Source: Leptospira sp. WS58.C1
GTDB lineage: Bacteria; Spirochaetota; Leptospiria; Leptospirales; Leptospiraceae
NCBI RefSeq assembly: GCF_040833995.1
Contig: NZ_CP162137.1
Span: forward strand, 3,655,483 to 3,719,482
Length of the DNA: 64,000 bases
Direction of reading: 5' to 3'
Part shown: positions 48,482 to 59,784 of the stretch, one piece after another
How positions within the stretch are numbered: the first letter of the stretch is position 1
Layout of the letters: each line of letters begins with the position of its first letter
Position numbers and translations under genes: made by a program
Notes under the pieces: model-generated
Told to the model about the DNA's origin: nothing
Seen by the model: only the letters and a program-made list of their open reading frames with translations
Database searches by the model: none

Positions 48482-49762
48482 CTATTCTAATATTTGAAAT
48501 TCAGTTCTGCGATTTTTGCGGTCCATTTCCGGGCTTTTTTCCGGATAAATCGGTTCCTTACTTCCCTTGCCGTCTGTGGTAAACCTACCGGATGAAATTC
48601 CTTTTTTGACCAAGTAATCTTTCACCGCTGCAGCCCGATTTCGACTTAATTCCAAATTGTCGCTCGGATCTCCGTGTAAATCCGTATGTCCGGTAATTTT
48701 CAATTTTATGGAAGGATTTTCATTTAAGAAAGAGACCAATCTGTCTAAAATTTCAAAAGATTTTTCTTCTATCTCAAAAGAACCTGTTCGGAAGTGAATC
48801 GATTCCAAAGAGATCTTTTTGTTCTTCTTCAGTTCTTCCCATTCACTCGCTGAAAATTCGTAAATATCGTAATTGCCACCCTCTTTCACTAGCCTACAAA
48901 AGTATGCATTTTTGCCGTCAGGAGTTTCCGTGTAGAATGCTTCGTCGCCTGGAGAGTTGATAAGAGGTCCTAGGTTAACTGCAGCGGAGAAGGTCCCGTC
49001 TTCCTTGATCTCTACTTTATAAATATCTAATCCACCGTAACCACCCGGACGATTGGAGGAAAAATACAAATACTTACTGTCTCTACTCAATGTGGCAGCG
49101 ATCTCCGCATATTCGGTATTAACAGGACTTTCCATTCGGATCGCCTTTTTCCAAGAACCATTCTTATATTCTGAAATATAAATATCAGACTCTGCTACTT
49201 TTCCGAAAGGATAACGAGTAAAGAATAGGTAGCTACCGGCTAAAAATGGATTCTCTTCTATTGCAGGAGTGTTCACTTCTTGAGGAAGTCTGGTCACTTT
49301 GTCCCAAGAGCCGTCTTTCAAGGTGGCGAAGTAAAGGTCTCTAGAAACTCCGATCTTACCGTTCCCTAGTTTAAACTCTATACTTCCGTCCCGATTAGAG
49401 GAAAAGATGATTGCTTTTTCATTCTCTATAACGAAAGGACTTTGATCGTCGAATTGGGAATTTAATTCGGAAATTTCTTCGCCAGCAGCCCAACCGTCTT
49501 TGGTTTTTACGGATTTATAAAGATCCGAATAATTTGAATTTTTACGTTTAGAATAATAATATAAAGTATTTCCATCTTCCGATAGGCTTATTCCGAATTC
49601 ATTTAAAGAAGTGTTAATCTCTCCTTTTATAGGGGCAACTTTCCCTTTCATGGGCGAATCTTCCGCCCCTGATACGGAAAATCCTGCAAACACAAAGTAA
49701 CAAAATAAGATAGAGACGGTCTTAGAAAATGGTGAGGATTGAGTATGGGTATCGGAAGCCAT
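48482..49762 (-). CDS. OmpA-family protein with PD40 beta-propeller repeats
   Basis: A 426-aa envelope protein. The N-terminus has a signal-type hydrophobic segment ([19 protein letters not shown]). The central region (about 50-290) carries PD40/WD40-like repeats of the TolB propeller type ([40 protein letters not shown]). The C-terminal domain (about 310-426) is OmpA-like and peptidoglycan-binding, with [22 protein letters not shown] as core, split here by GHTDLHG and [13 protein letters not shown]. It would link the outer membrane to the cell wall. It is followed by the SBP-porin pair about 50 bp away. Confidence 0.88.
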   Translation of the reverse strand: MASDTHTQSSPFSKTVSILFCYFVFAGFSVSGAEDSPMKGKVAPIKGEINTSLNEFGISLSEDGNTLYYYSKRKNSNYSDLYKSVKTKDGWAAGEEISELNSQFDDQSPFVIENEKAIIFSSNRDGSIEFKLGNGKIGVSRDLYFATLKDGSWDKVTRLPQEVNTPAIEENPFLAGSYLFFTRYPFGKVAESDIYISEYKNGSWKKAIRMESPVNTEYAEIAATLSRDSKYLYFSSNRPGGYGGLDIYKVEIKEDGTFSAAVNLGPLINSPGDEAFYTETPDGKNAYFCRLVKEGGNYDIYEFSASEWEELKKNKKISLESIHFRTGSFEIEEKSFEILDRLVSFLNENPSIKLKITGHTDLHGDPSDNLELSRNRAAAVKDYLVKKGISSGRFTTDGKGSKEPIYPEKSPEMDRKNRRTEFQILE

Positions 49763-49815
49763 ACTCTAACTATCTGTCTTTTAGGAAAAAACCTGATACT
49801 TTTTCGTAGAAAAAA

Positions 49816-51069
49816 TCAGAGATATTTATTCAAAACATCAGGGAACTCGATTGTTCCATCTTCTTTTTGATACGTCTCCATTACGGCTGCCAAGGTCCTT
49901 CCGATCGCTAAACCGGAACCATTCAATGTATGGACCAATTGATTTTTGCCTTCTTTTGATTTGTAACGGATCTTACCACGTCGTGCCTGAAAATCTTTGA
50001 AGTTAGAAACGGAAGAAATTTCCATCCAACGATCCAAACCGGGCATCCAAACTTCCAAATCGTACGTTTTGGAAGAAGCAGCCGAAATATCTCCGCTGCA
50101 TAATAACATCACTCTGTATCGGATCCCTAATTTTTTCAGGATATTCTCCGCGTGTGAGAGCATCTTTTTATGTTCTTCTTCTGAGTCTTCCGGACGAGCA
50201 AATTTCACGAGTTCCACTTTTTGGAATTGGTGAACACGAACTAGACCTCTCGTATCTTTTCCGTAAGAACCTGCTTCTCTTCTAAAACAAGAGGTATGGG
50301 CAGTTATGGAGATGGGTAGTGAATTTTCCGGAATGATCTCATCCCGGTATAAATTCGTTAACGGAACTTCCGCCGTTGGAATTAGATTGAGTTCATCTCT
50401 CTCTAAGCGATAGTACTCATCCTTGAATTTTGGATACTGCCCTGTAGTAGTCATACATTCGTCGTTTACCATGACCGGCACCCAAACTTCCGTATAACCA
50501 TGGTCAGTGGTATGAGTTTCTAGCATAAAATTCGCAAGCGCTCTTTCCAGTTTAGCGCCCATGCCGAAATAAGTGTAAGCTCTCGCGCCGGCGAGTTTTG
50601 TTCCCTTTTCGAAATTAAACCAACCTAAGGCTTCTCCCAACTCAAAATGAGGTTTTGGCTTAAATTTATAATCGCGGACTTCTCCCACTTCATACAAAAT
50701 TTTATTATCGTGCTCGTTCTTACCGACAGGAACGTCTTTATCCAGAATATTAGGAAGACCTAAATTAATTTCGAGCAGCTTGGATTCGAGAGATTCCAGA
50801 TCATCTTCTATCTTTTTGATCTTATCTCCAATCTCTTTTACTGCGGCGGAAGCGGTTGCAATATCTCCCCCAGCTTGTTTTACTTTTCCGATTTCCTTAC
50901 TTGCCTTGTTCCTTTCTTCACGGAATACATCCGCTTCCTTTTGGAGAACTTTTCTTTTTTGGATGATCTCGGCAAGTTGATCCAAAACTGCAATGTCCTT
51001 AAAACCTCTTAATTCCAGATTGGATTTTAATTCTTCCGTATTGTCCGTAATATATTTCAGATCAATCAT
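49816..51069 (-). CDS. serS: Seryl-tRNA synthetase
   Basis: Class II aminoacyl-tRNA synthetase of 417 aa. The N-terminal antiparallel coiled coil (about 25-105) binds the long variable arm of tRNA-Ser. Motif 2 ([24 protein letters not shown], seen as [16 protein letters not shown]) and motif 3 ([18 protein letters not shown]) are intact. Core TAEVPLTN binds Ser. The length fits. The start overlaps the tatD stop by 8 bp, so both are on one transcript. Confidence 0.96.
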   Translation of the reverse strand: MIDLKYITDNTEELKSNLELRGFKDIAVLDQLAEIIQKRKVLQKEADVFREERNKASKEIGKVKQAGGDIATASAAVKEIGDKIKKIEDDLESLESKLLEINLGLPNILDKDVPVGKNEHDNKILYEVGEVRDYKFKPKPHFELGEALGWFNFEKGTKLAGARAYTYFGMGAKLERALANFMLETHTTDHGYTEVWVPVMVNDECMTTTGQYPKFKDEYYRLERDELNLIPTAEVPLTNLYRDEIIPENSLPISITAHTSCFRREAGSYGKDTRGLVRVHQFQKVELVKFARPEDSEEEHKKMLSHAENILKKLGIRYRVMLLCSGDISAASSKTYDLEVWMPGLDRWMEISSVSNFKDFQARRGKIRYKSKEGKNQLVHTLNGSGLAIGRTLAAVMETYQKEDGTIEFPDVLNKYL

Positions 51070-51868
51070 GATGATACGCCTTCCTTTGCGTGAATTTTAA
51101 GGAATTATTATACAAAGTTTTTTCAACCTGCACATTGGATTCTTTTCTGAGTGAGAACATTTTCTCTAAAACGAATTTCGTATAAGAAGGTTCGTTCCGT
51201 TTTCCTCGGAAAGGAGGTGGTGCAAGAAATGGTGCATCCGTTTCAATCAGCATACTTTCCAAAGGAAGTTTTTCTGCGGCTTCTTGGATATCTCTTGCAT
51301 TCTTAAAAGCAACTATCCCCGAAAAAGAAATATAATATCCCAGATCCACTAACTGCTTCGCTGTCGGATAATCGTAAGTAAAACAATGGATCACTCCGAA
51401 AGCCTTATCCCTATGTTCCTTTAAAATAGAAACCGTATCTTCTGCCGCATCTCTGGAATGGATGACTACCGGAAGAGAATATATAGAAGACGCTTCTAAA
51501 AAAGAATGCAGCACATCCGCCTGATACGCTTTAGTCGATGCATCGTGATAATAGTCCAATCCGATCTCTCCAATCGCGGATAACTTTTGGTCCGTCACAT
51601 TTTCTTTGACTAGTGTCAAAATTTCTTCTTTTTTAGGAAATTCATGAGTCTCTGTCGGATGGCAACCGATCGAATAAAATATTTCGATCTCTTCATCTGA
51701 AAATTTTTCAGATAAACCTTTCGCCCTAATCGAACTCTCAAGGTCGATCCCGATTTGGACGATCTTTTTTATACCAGATTCTTTTGCATTTTTTAGAGAT
51801 TCTGCAATATCCTGCCCTTGCTCTTGTATTATATCTAAGTGGCAGTGAGTGTCTATGATGGAGTACAT
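51062..51868 (-). CDS. TatD-family metal-dependent hydrolase
   Basis: A TIM-barrel nuclease-like protein of the TatD DNase family. It has IDTHCHLD (first metal-binding His pair), the [10 protein letters not shown] glutamate motif, the [11 protein letters not shown]is, VIHCFTYD and the [10 protein letters not shown]-terminal strand. The 268-aa length is normal. TatD proteins are 3'-5' exonucleases; a quality-control or DNA-repair role is inferred. It overlaps serS by 8 bp, forming a two-gene operon. It is divergent from the M23-bactofilin operon. Confidence 0.9.
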   Translation of the reverse strand: MYSIIDTHCHLDIIQEQGQDIAESLKNAKESGIKKIVQIGIDLESSIRAKGLSEKFSDEEIEIFYSIGCHPTETHEFPKKEEILTLVKENVTDQKLSAIGEIGLDYYHDASTKAYQADVLHSFLEASSIYSLPVVIHSRDAAEDTVSILKEHRDKAFGVIHCFTYDYPTAKQLVDLGYYISFSGIVAFKNARDIQEAAEKLPLESMLIETDAPFLAPPPFRGKRNEPSYTKFVLEKMFSLRKESNVQVEKTLYNNSLKFTQRKAYHHD

Positions 51869-51972
51869 ATGAAAACGGCTTTTAAAAGGCAGTTTTCGCG
51901 ATTTGTATTGACTGAAAAGATAAATTTTTAGAATCCTTACAGCATAATAACGGAACGGGGAAACTCGTTGGT

Positions 51973-52971
51973 TTGGGACATAATAGCTTGAATCTTAAAT
52001 CCTACCTTGCACTACTTTATTATAGGCTCAGATATAAATACCAAGATCTGAAGCTTAAGTTAGATATCAAAATCGCAAATTGGAATAAGAAAGGTAAAGA
52101 ACGTCTCACCGTCATGGTGATTCCCCACTCCGAACAAAAGACGATCAACTTTCATATCTCTTACAGAGCGATCACCATCTTTATCGGAACAATTTTGGTC
52201 CTTCTTCTTATCAGTTCTATCAATGTTCTTAGTCACTCAGGATCCATTCACCAGTTGACTGAGCTGAACTTATCCAACCAGGACTTCATTCGTCAGTCTG
52301 CAAAAATGAAGGAAGAGATCGATAGTCTTCACGAGCATGTCGAATACTACCACAATCATGTGGGAGCACTTTACGGAAGACTGACAGGCGACAATTCCAA
52401 AGTTGCAAAAGGAATCGGCGGGGCTGAAAAACTTGCTCTCGGTTCCGATAAGAATCCAGCCCCTGGAGCGGAAGTATTCCGATTAAAAGAAGACGTTCAC
52501 AATCTCAAGGTAGCGAACGAACTTACGCAAGAGATCATAAGCATATTAAAAAAACGTAAAAATCTAATTCGCCAAACCCCGTCCATTTGGCCGGTAAAAG
52601 GATATGTTCTCTACCCTTACGGAGAATATTTGAATCCGATTACGGCTCGTAGAGACTTCAACAACGGATTGGATATCGGGGCTTTCCCAGGATCGGAAGT
52701 AGTTGCGACCGCACCTGGAACAGTTTATGAGATAGGATACACTCGTAACACCGGCTATTTTGTAAAAGTTGCTCATAAATTCGGTTGGAAAACGATTTAC
52801 TCGAATTTGGATCGTGTAAAAGTGAAAGCGAATCAGCAAATTTCCAAAAACGAAGTATTAGGTTTCGTTGGAAAATCGGAAAACAGCCCTCAGTACAGTC
52901 TTCATTATGAAATTCATGTGGGTACCAGAGCGATCGATCCTTTTGCATTCTTGAACCAGATCCAAGACTGA
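51973..52971 (+). CDS. Degenerate M23/LytM-domain membrane protein
   Basis: A 332-aa protein with one N-terminal membrane helix (about 55-80), a coiled coil (about 95-125) and a C-terminal LytM fold (about 205-330). The zinc-site residues are mostly lost: HxxxD reads NNGLD (His to Asn), the HLD equivalent reads NLD, and HxH reads SLH. Only the Asp and the last His remain. It is therefore probably non-catalytic, like EnvC-type amidase regulators. It starts at TTG 51973. The stop overlaps the bactofilin start by 1 bp, and bactofilins commonly pair with M23 proteins. It likely guides peptidoglycan shaping. Confidence 0.85.
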   Translation: MGHNSLNLKSYLALLYYRLRYKYQDLKLKLDIKIANWNKKGKERLTVMVIPHSEQKTINFHISYRAITIFIGTILVLLLISSINVLSHSGSIHQLTELNLSNQDFIRQSAKMKEEIDSLHEHVEYYHNHVGALYGRLTGDNSKVAKGIGGAEKLALGSDKNPAPGAEVFRLKEDVHNLKVANELTQEIISILKKRKNLIRQTPSIWPVKGYVLYPYGEYLNPITARRDFNNGLDIGAFPGSEVVATAPGTVYEIGYTRNTGYFVKVAHKFGWKTIYSNLDRVKVKANQQISKNEVLGFVGKSENSPQYSLHYEIHVGTRAIDPFAFLNQIQD

Positions 52972-53318
52972 TGGCCCATACAGAAGAGCAATTAGCGGTA
53001 AATAGTATCATCGGCGAAGGCGCCGAATTTAGCGGAGACTTCAAACTTTCCGGGCTTCTACGTATTGACGGTATTTTTAGGGGAACCATAAAAACCGATG
53101 GAAAAGTCCTAATCGGAAAGACCGGAATCGTCGATACGGATATTAAAGCTCGTATTGTCGTCGCCGGCGGTGAAATTAATGGGAATATATTCGCGTCGGA
53201 ACGAGTGACTCTACTCGCTAGCTGCCGTATGAAAGGTGACATCATCACTCCAAAGGTAGTTATGGAAGAGGGAGTACAATTCGAGGGAAATTGTAAGATT
53301 AACCCGACCACTCATTGA
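52971..53318 (+). CDS. Bactofilin
   Basis: A 115-aa bactofilin (CcmA family). The core is a right-handed beta helix with GEGAEFSGDFKLSGLLRIDG and turns such as IRGTIKTDGKVLIGKTG, split here by RIDGIFRGTIKTDG and KVLIGKTGIVD. It polymerises into nucleotide-free filaments that position envelope enzymes. Bactofilins of Leptospira and Helicobacter affect helical cell shape. It lies between the degenerate M23 gene and the YaaR gene, each overlapping by a few bases, so stoichiometric expression is probable. No membrane segment is present; binding would be through the N-terminus or its partner. Confidence 0.92.
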   Translation: MAHTEEQLAVNSIIGEGAEFSGDFKLSGLLRIDGIFRGTIKTDGKVLIGKTGIVDTDIKARIVVAGGEINGNIFASERVTLLASCRMKGDIITPKVVMEEGVQFEGNCKINPTTH

Positions 53319-53821
53319 AGATCCAATCTCAACAAAAAGACCCTCGAACTGAATCACGTAGAAAAAGAGACTTCGGACTTTCCCTAAGTTCTTCCTTATA
53401 CCAACCTGTTCCAAGTTCCGTATCCGATTCCCAGATACCTGATTCGAAAAGTGAATTTTTCGACTTAGTCGAACATCTTCTTCCCTATAACCAGGAAAGA
53501 ACGAGAGATCTAAATTCTTTGCTTAGAGATCTTCCGGATGCTGAGAGAAATTTTTTAAAATCTCCAACGTATGCAAATCTGGAAGTTTACAAAAGGATCG
53601 TTCAGGGTATTTTAAAAGAAGTCATGGATAGAAATACAAGTTTGGAAACTTTGCGAACCAGGGCGAGAGGCGGTTCCGAGAAAGTTTACCAAGTAGTTCA
53701 GATCGTAGACGATAAGATCCAAACTCTAGCGGACTTCATCATTCATCCTGAAAATTCTACCTTTGACCTGATGAAAAGAATGGAAGATATTCGCGGTTTA
53801 TTAGTAGATCTAATGAATTAA
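53315..53821 (+). CDS. YaaR family (DUF327) protein
   Basis: A 168-aa helical protein matching the YaaR/DUF327 pattern: FFDLVEHLLPYNQERTRDLNSLL, split here by FFDLVEHLLPYN and ERTRDLNSLL, then SPTYANLEVYKRIVQGILKEVM and the VDDKIQTLADFI helix. The first 45 residues are polar and probably disordered. It begins at TTG 53315, inside the bactofilin stop (TTGA). The function of the family is not established. Its coupling to bactofilin suggests a cytoskeletal or shape-related role. Confidence 0.8.
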   Translation: MKIQSQQKDPRTESRRKRDFGLSLSSSLYQPVPSSVSDSQIPDSKSEFFDLVEHLLPYNQERTRDLNSLLRDLPDAERNFLKSPTYANLEVYKRIVQGILKEVMDRNTSLETLRTRARGGSEKVYQVVQIVDDKIQTLADFIIHPENSTFDLMKRMEDIRGLLVDLMN

Positions 53822-54243
53822 TATCGGGATTTAGAACTTAAGTTCTTAAACACTTCCGGAAGTTTTGCCGGTTTTCTGGATTCCAATTGTAAAAACGCCC
53901 AGGTCAATTCTCCCGTACAAACCAAACTATTATCGGTTAATTTGCGAACCTGTATATTCCATTGGATGCTGGCAGGTTTGATCTCTCCCGCCTTCACATA
54001 GATTTTTAGTTCTTCGTCGAATCTTGCAGGAGATTTATATTCGATCAGTGCGCGAGTGACTACAAAGTCGAGGCCATTCTTCTCTAACTCACCCATATAA
54101 TCGTACTTTAAATATCTCATGTACTCATTCAGAGCCGTATCGAAATAGGTAAGATAATGTGCATTAAATACTACCGCTTGTGCATCGATCTCCGAATAAC
54201 GCACTCTTAGAATATAAAAAAATTCCGATTCGTCAGAAGGCAT
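53818..54243 (-). CDS. Acyl-CoA thioesterase (YbgC/FadM-type hotdog fold)
   Basis: A single hotdog domain of 141 aa. RVRYSEIDAQAVVFNAHYLTYFDTA, seen as RVRYSEIDAQAVVFNAHY, carries the typical catalytic Asp of 4-hydroxybenzoyl-CoA thioesterase-like proteins (D in SEIDAQ). The YKSPARFDEELKI strand and the last conserved segments follow. It would hydrolyse an acyl-CoA of unknown chain. It converges with yaaR (4 bp overlap) and lies downstream of parB by about 70 bp without an evident functional link. Confidence 0.85.
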   Translation of the reverse strand: MPSDESEFFYILRVRYSEIDAQAVVFNAHYLTYFDTALNEYMRYLKYDYMGELEKNGLDFVVTRALIEYKSPARFDEELKIYVKAGEIKPASIQWNIQVRKLTDNSLVCTGELTWAFLQLESRKPAKLPEVFKNLSSKSRY

Positions 54244-54313
54244 AGATGATATTCGTTCTGCTGCTCAAACCAGCCATTAATTTATTCTCAAGCAAACAAA
54301 GTATTTATACAGG

Positions 54314-55195
54314 TTATAGGCCCAAAGCGTCTAAAACTTTCTGCAGAGCATCCAAACTCGGATACGCGATGCTAAGTTTTCCTTTTCCAGAAGAAGAATT
54401 ATGAGTGATATCTACTTTCATAGAATATTTTTTACGGAACTTATTCTCAAGCTCTACGATATCCACTTCTTTACGTTTGGATTTTTTCTTTTCTCTGACC
54501 GGAGCTTCTTCCGTTAGATTTGCTACAATGTCTTCTACCTGTCTAACCGTGAGACCTTTCTCAGCAATTTGATAAGCAAGCTGCTCCGATTTTTTACGAT
54601 CCGCAATAGAGAGAAGAGGTCTTGCATGACCTTCGGATATTCTTCCGTTCTTTACCAGATCCATAACGGAATCAGGCAATTGTAAAAGACGAATTAAATT
54701 GGAAACAGTGGCTCTATTTTTACCGACGCGAGATGCAATATCGGTAATCTTTAATCCTGATTTTTCGGAGAGAGTCTTGTAAGCTAAGGCTTCTTCGATC
54801 GGGTTTAGATTTTCTCTTTGAATATTTTCGATAAGAGCCATTTCCAAAGTTTGTTGGACATTGGCCTTTTTAACAACGACCGGAATTTTCATGAAGCCTG
54901 CGATTTTACACGCGCGGTATCTTCTTTCTCCGGAGATGATCTCGTATCCGGAACCGGTATCTTTTACTACGATCGGTTGGATGACTCCATGCGCCTTGAT
55001 TGTCTCCGCAAGTTCGCGCAAAGAGTCTTCGTTAAAAGTTCTTCTGGGTTGATCGGGATTCGGACGGATCTCGGAAAGTTTTACTTCTTTGAGTGAACCT
55101 TCTCCTCCCGCTTCTTTGAAAGATCTTTCTTCCGAAACAGGGATTAAATTTCCGAGTCCCCTTCCTAATGCTTTCGGTTTTGCGCTAGCACTCAT
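54314..55195 (-). CDS. parB: Chromosome partitioning protein ParB
   Basis: CTPase and parS-binding clamp of chromosome segregation. The N-terminal domain has the CTP-binding pocket ([18 protein letters not shown], i.e. the GxRRxRA motif), the HTH region ([25 protein letters not shown]) with a recognition helix, and the C-terminal dimerisation domain. [13 protein letters not shown] near residue 45 is typical too. The length is 293 aa. The ATG shares one base with the parA stop (TAATG). Two matching parS sites lie at 59246 and 59676. Confidence 0.95.
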   Translation of the reverse strand: MSASAKPKALGRGLGNLIPVSEERSFKEAGGEGSLKEVKLSEIRPNPDQPRRTFNEDSLRELAETIKAHGVIQPIVVKDTGSGYEIISGERRYRACKIAGFMKIPVVVKKANVQQTLEMALIENIQRENLNPIEEALAYKTLSEKSGLKITDIASRVGKNRATVSNLIRLLQLPDSVMDLVKNGRISEGHARPLLSIADRKKSEQLAYQIAEKGLTVRQVEDIVANLTEEAPVREKKKSKRKEVDIVELENKFRKKYSMKVDITHNSSSGKGKLSIAYPSLDALQKVLDALGL

Positions 55196-55933
55196 TAATT
55201 TTTACCAGCGACTTCTAACGCGAGACTTCTGTAACTTTGAGCTCCGATCCCTTCCGGATCATAAGAAAGAATGGACTTACCGAAAGAAGGGGCTTCCGAA
55301 AGTTTAATGTTCCTTGGGATAACCGTAGTATATACTTTCTCTTTAAAATAAGACTTAACATCTTCTGCAACTTGTTGCGCAAGATTGGTTCTCTTATCGA
55401 ACATCGTAAGCAATACACCTTCGAGTTCGAGAGAAGGATTTAATTTTTCCTGAACTAATGAGATGATCTTCATTAACTGAGTCAATCCTTCCAAAGCAAA
55501 ATATTCCGTTTGGAGAGTGATCATCACACTATCAGCCGCAGACAATGCATTGATGGTAAGAACACCAAGAGAAGGAGGACAGTCGATCAGGATATAATCG
55601 TACTCGGTTCTCAAATGACCGATCGCATTTTTTAAACGAAACTCACGATTTTCTTCCCCCAATAAGTCGGCTTCTGCGCCCGACAAATTGATATTGGAAG
55701 GAATGATATGAAGGTTTTCGATATCGGTCCTTTTGATACATTCCGCTGCCGAAGATTCTCCGATCAAAAGTTCATAAGAAGTGTTTTGGAGAGTGTTGAT
55801 CTCAAATCCTAAACCGGATCCTGAGTTACCTTGCGGATCAAAATCTACGATCAGTACTTTTTTGCCGATCGCAGCTAGATTTGCCGCAAGATTGATGGAG
55901 GTAGTAGTCTTTCCTACGCCGCCTTTTTGATTA

Positions 55934-55956
<23 letters not shown>
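55195..55956 (-). CDS. parA: Chromosome partitioning ATPase ParA (Soj)
   Basis: Deviant Walker A ATPase: [18 protein letters not shown] at residues 10-27, with the signature Lys preceding the P-loop, then [14 protein letters not shown] and the Walker B-like [15 protein letters not shown]. It drives segregation of ParB-parS complexes. The length of 253 aa matches the Soj subfamily without an N-terminal HTH. The start overlaps the rsmG 3' end by 23 bp, and the stop joins parB. The rsmG-parA-parB order beside mnmG is typical near oriC. Confidence 0.96.
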
Positions 55957-56722
<766 letters not shown>

Positions 56723-56723
56723 T

Positions 56724-58184
56724 CTACTTTGCGACTTGGTGATTGTATTCTATAATGGACTTGAATAAAATTTCAATCCCCATCTTGAGCTGAGAAACAC
56801 TCATGCTCTCATTCTTACCATGAATTCCGTCTATCTCTTCCGAGGAAAGTAATGCGGGAATGAGTCCGTAACATTTTAATCCGATCTGTCTGAGATAAGA
56901 ACTGTCCGTGGTCCCTGGTGATAAGAATGGAGTGGCGATTGATCCCGGCTCTACAGCAGTTACGGTTCCCGCAAGAACTCTAAATAATAATCCGTCCATT
57001 GGAGAAATACTGCCGGACTCTAAGTGACGAGCGCTAACTTCCACTCCGTATTTTTCTCCGAGCGCTTTAATTTCTTCGAAGAACTTTTTCTCATCAAATC
57101 CGGGAAGAATTCGGATGTCTAAGGAACCTGTTGTCTCGGAAGTAATCACATTCGTTCCAACCGGATGACTATCGATCCCGGTTATACTTACCGTGTTCCT
57201 AGTCATTGCTCTAAGATGTCGGTTAGAATTGATCACACTTTTTAAAATCAAGAACAACACCGGATTTCTAGATCTCTTTAACACAAACGAATCCGGGAAA
57301 TTACTAATGTCTCCTAATGAATAAAAGAACGCGGCGGTTTCATCCTTAATCATCGTCTTGTTTCCGATATTCTGTACTTCCTGCAAAAAATCCAACATGG
57401 ACTTTGCAGCATAAGTTACAGGAGGTGTACTTCCATGCCCGGGTATAGATTTGGCTTTTAAATCCAACCACACAGCACCTTTTTCTGCCAGTTGAATATT
57501 AAAAACTTTAGATCCTTTGATTGCGATGTCTTTGGATCCGGTCCCACCTTCGTTCCAAACATATTCATATCCGTTAAATATTTCTTTATGTTTATCTACT
57601 AAGAATTTAGCTCCGTATTCCGAGCGGCTTTCTTCGTCTGCGATCGCAAGGAACATTAAATTTCTTTCTAATGGAATCTTCTTTTCATGAATAAGTAAGA
57701 AAGCATATAATTGCATGATGCCAAGACCCTTGACATCGACTGCACCTCTTCCATGAATTCGATCTCCCTTTCTTACACCCGAGAATGGAGGAATATCCCA
57801 ATCTTTGGCATCAGCTTCTACAACATCGATATGATTCGTAAGTATTAAACCTTCCTTCGTTGTATCTTTACCTTTCAACTCGGCAATAAGCGATGCTCTG
57901 TCCGGCTTACCAGGATATTCAATGATGCGAGAAGGAATTCCCCTTTTCTCTAAGATAGATTTCAAAAAGAGTGCGCCCTCCTTCTCTTTACCTCTGATCG
58001 TTGCTATTCTAATATAAGATTGTAAATCTTTTGCCGCCTCTTCACTGAGAGCCGAGTAATCTAAGGTTGGAATGGTTGCTTCCGGTTGGATGGGTTTGAT
58101 CCCCTTTTCCGTGAATGCGATCGTATAAAGTACGAAGATCGCAATAAGAGCAAGGACCGTGATCCCGATTTTTTTGAGGGACAT
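56724..58184 (-). CDS. M20-family peptidase (membrane-anchored)
   Basis: A 486-aa zinc dipeptidase/carboxypeptidase of the M20 family, close to the PM20D1 type by length and layout. An N-terminal membrane helix (about 5-25) precedes the catalytic domain. Metal ligands are in [28 protein letters not shown] and [13 protein letters not shown]; a final [12 protein letters not shown] and [11 protein letters not shown] provide the last residues. The lid or dimerisation domain is about 225-340. It is probably periplasmic and faces outward. The substrate is unknown. A single base separates its stop from the rsmG start region. Confidence 0.9.
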   Translation of the reverse strand: MSLKKIGITVLALIAIFVLYTIAFTEKGIKPIQPEATIPTLDYSALSEEAAKDLQSYIRIATIRGKEKEGALFLKSILEKRGIPSRIIEYPGKPDRASLIAELKGKDTTKEGLILTNHIDVVEADAKDWDIPPFSGVRKGDRIHGRGAVDVKGLGIMQLYAFLLIHEKKIPLERNLMFLAIADEESRSEYGAKFLVDKHKEIFNGYEYVWNEGGTGSKDIAIKGSKVFNIQLAEKGAVWLDLKAKSIPGHGSTPPVTYAAKSMLDFLQEVQNIGNKTMIKDETAAFFYSLGDISNFPDSFVLKRSRNPVLFLILKSVINSNRHLRAMTRNTVSITGIDSHPVGTNVITSETTGSLDIRILPGFDEKKFFEEIKALGEKYGVEVSARHLESGSISPMDGLLFRVLAGTVTAVEPGSIATPFLSPGTTDSSYLRQIGLKCYGLIPALLSSEEIDGIHGKNESMSVSQLKMGIEILFKSIIEYNHQVAK

Positions 58185-58494
58185 ATTTCCTCTCCACTAA
58201 TCTTTCTTTATTGGCTTCTAATGTTTTGGGTGTAGAAGCCCGTAAAAAAATATTCCGTCATCGCACCCCTGCAAGGAGTTTTCCTTTGATTCCGAGAATG
58301 GAATGTTATAATTTTATGTAGTTCTCCGATTCGATTAAGATGAGATTTCAAGAATCATACAGATACTATAAGAAGAAAAGACCCCAATATCTGATCTTAA
58401 TCCGGTATCATTACGGAAGAAACCCATTCAAATTTCCTAAAAAGACTCTTAACATTTTATACAAATAGTCGATGTCTAGAAGGAGGTAGTCTCC
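58185..58494. other. Divergent intergenic region
   Basis: About 310 bp between the divergent M20 peptidase and the secreted-repeat gene. It should contain two promoters; a plausible -10 is TACTAT near 58360. The best feature is the strong AGGAGGT at 58481-58487. I see no gene or repeat in it. Confidence 0.45.
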
Positions 58495-59238
58495 ATGTTA
58501 AAAAGAGTATTCTTCTCCTTCGTTTTTATTTTCTGCATCAGCCCTATCCATTCCTTCACTCCAGGAAAATGGTCTCATACGGATAGGATCATACTAGGTT
58601 TCGAAAAAGGTGGGCCAACCCAAGAACTAGTAAAAGATTCCAAAGGAAATTTGATCTATACTGCAAAGTATGAGTATGATCCTTCCGGAAAATTAGTTAA
58701 AGAAAACTATATAGGACAAGATGGAAAGCCGGACGGTTTCACTAAGTTCGTATACAAAGACGGTAAAATCCTGAAAGAAGAATTGTATAATAAAGATGGA
58801 GTAAACCTTGAGTCCAAAAACTTCGGATATAATAAAGCGGGAGTTCTTTCTTCCATCGAACTAGTCGATCAGAACGGAAAGAATATACTTACCTGCACGA
58901 TCCTCTCTTGGGGTGAAAATGGTTTAGTGAAAGAAGCTCAAACCGAGTGGGCTGATGCAAAACTGACGGAAAGATTTGCGATCATTAAGGACCCAAACAA
59001 GCCAGGGTTATTTCAACAGAATATCTATAATGAAGACAAACAACAAGCGGCATCTACGGTTCTTACTTTCGATTCGAATGGAAAACTTCTGAGCCGCATG
59101 AATGTTCAGGGAACGATTGAAAGAATGAACCGGCTCATCTGGGACAAGGACAATCGATTGCAGCAGTTCACTTACTTGATCAAGCAAGGAGATAAATGGG
59201 CCGTAGAAAAAACTCATGAGCTTGTTTACGGAAAATAA
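58495..59238 (+). CDS. Secreted YD-type repeat protein of unknown function
   Basis: A 247-aa exported protein; a signal peptide (LKRVFFSFVFIFCISPIHS) is followed by a beta-rich body with short repeats such as YEYDPSGKLVKENYIGQDGKP, seen as YDPSGKLVKEN, and FGYNKAGVLSSIELVDQNGK, resembling YD or YwqK/MORN-like units. A strong ribosome-binding site AGGAGGT (58481-58487) eight bases before ATG suggests high expression. No enzyme motif is visible. It is monocistronic, with a terminator at 59265. A surface or periplasmic role is likely. Confidence 0.7.
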   Translation: MLKRVFFSFVFIFCISPIHSFTPGKWSHTDRIILGFEKGGPTQELVKDSKGNLIYTAKYEYDPSGKLVKENYIGQDGKPDGFTKFVYKDGKILKEELYNKDGVNLESKNFGYNKAGVLSSIELVDQNGKNILTCTILSWGENGLVKEAQTEWADAKLTERFAIIKDPNKPGLFQQNIYNEDKQQAASTVLTFDSNGKLLSRMNVQGTIERMNRLIWDKDNRLQQFTYLIKQGDKWAVEKTHELVYGK

Positions 59239-59245
59239 TCATCTA

Positions 59246-59261
59246 CGTTTCACGTGAAACG
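59246..59261. promoter_or_regulatory. parS-like ParB-binding site 1
   Basis: CGTTTCACGTGAAACG, a perfect 16-bp palindrome. It matches the bacterial parS consensus at its 14 inner positions (the common ends are T and A, here C and G). It is beside the secreted-repeat gene stop and about 3.3 kb from parAB. Confidence 0.88.
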
Positions 59262-59264
59262 CTT

Positions 59265-59293
59265 AAAAGGGAGGGCACTTGCTCTCCCTTTTT
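59265..59293 (+). terminator. Terminator after the secreted repeat gene
   Basis: A 12-bp stem, AAAAGGGAGGGC with GCTCTCCCTTTT (one G-T pair), loop ACTT, running into T. It starts three bases past parS-like site 1. Confidence 0.9.
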
Positions 59294-59417
59294 CATACCC
59301 TGCGCACTAAAAATTAGGTAATTGATATCTAGCAAATTTCAAGAACCAAGAGCTTAAAAGTCTGGACTATGTTTTTAAACTTTCTGAATGGCCGACCTAG
59401 TCCAAATAACATTCTCT

Positions 59418-59670
59418 TTATTCTTCATCCAGCTTGGTTCGTTCTTTACGAGTAACAAATTCTTTAAGTGGTTCCACTGCGATGACTGAGTGGTCCCATC
59501 TTAGAGAAGATAAATGCATCTCTTCCTACGCCAGCACCAAGATCTAAGACGACACCTTTCTCTTTCGGAATAGAAGTTATAACGTTTTTGTGAAGATCGA
59601 AAAAATCAATCTCTGATGTAGCTTTGAAGACCTCTTTTAGATAGTTTATATATCCTTGAGTGCTTTTTAT
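59418..59670 (-). pseudogene. Remnant of a SAM-dependent methyltransferase gene
   Basis: Minus-strand reading gives FIKSTQGYINYLKEVFKATS, later a class I methyltransferase motif I (VVLDLGAGVGRDAFIFSKMG). The frame then shifts: a +1 change of frame continues as HSVIAVEPLKEFVTRKE and ends KLDEE-stop at 59418-59420. One extra C in the GGACCACTC segment would explain the break. No start codon was found before the first segment, and the C-terminal part of a normal enzyme (about 200+ aa) is missing. It is decayed. The 5' edge lies within a few bases of parS-like site 2. The original specificity is unknown. Confidence 0.75.
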
Positions 59671-59675
59671 GAAAA

Positions 59676-59691
59676 CGTTTCATGTGAAACG
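59676..59691. promoter_or_regulatory. parS-like ParB-binding site 2
   Basis: CGTTTCATGTGAAACG, identical to site 1 but for one base (CATGTG instead of CACGTG). The palindrome extends as AAC/GTT at both sides. It is 430 bp from site 1 and between mnmG and the methyltransferase remnant. Confidence 0.82.
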
Positions 59692-59753
59692 TTGGAATTC
59701 CAACACGCAGTTTCAGATCAACATCCCAAATATAATAATCTGCAAAAGTGAAT

Positions 59754-59784
59754 AAAAAAACCCCGAGGCAACCCGGGGATTTTT
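59754..59784 (-). terminator. Terminator of mnmG
   Basis: On the minus strand CCCCG...CGGGG with an 8-base loop, followed by seven T; a matching A-rich flank gives a longer stem. About 30 bp past the mnmG stop. Confidence 0.88.
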
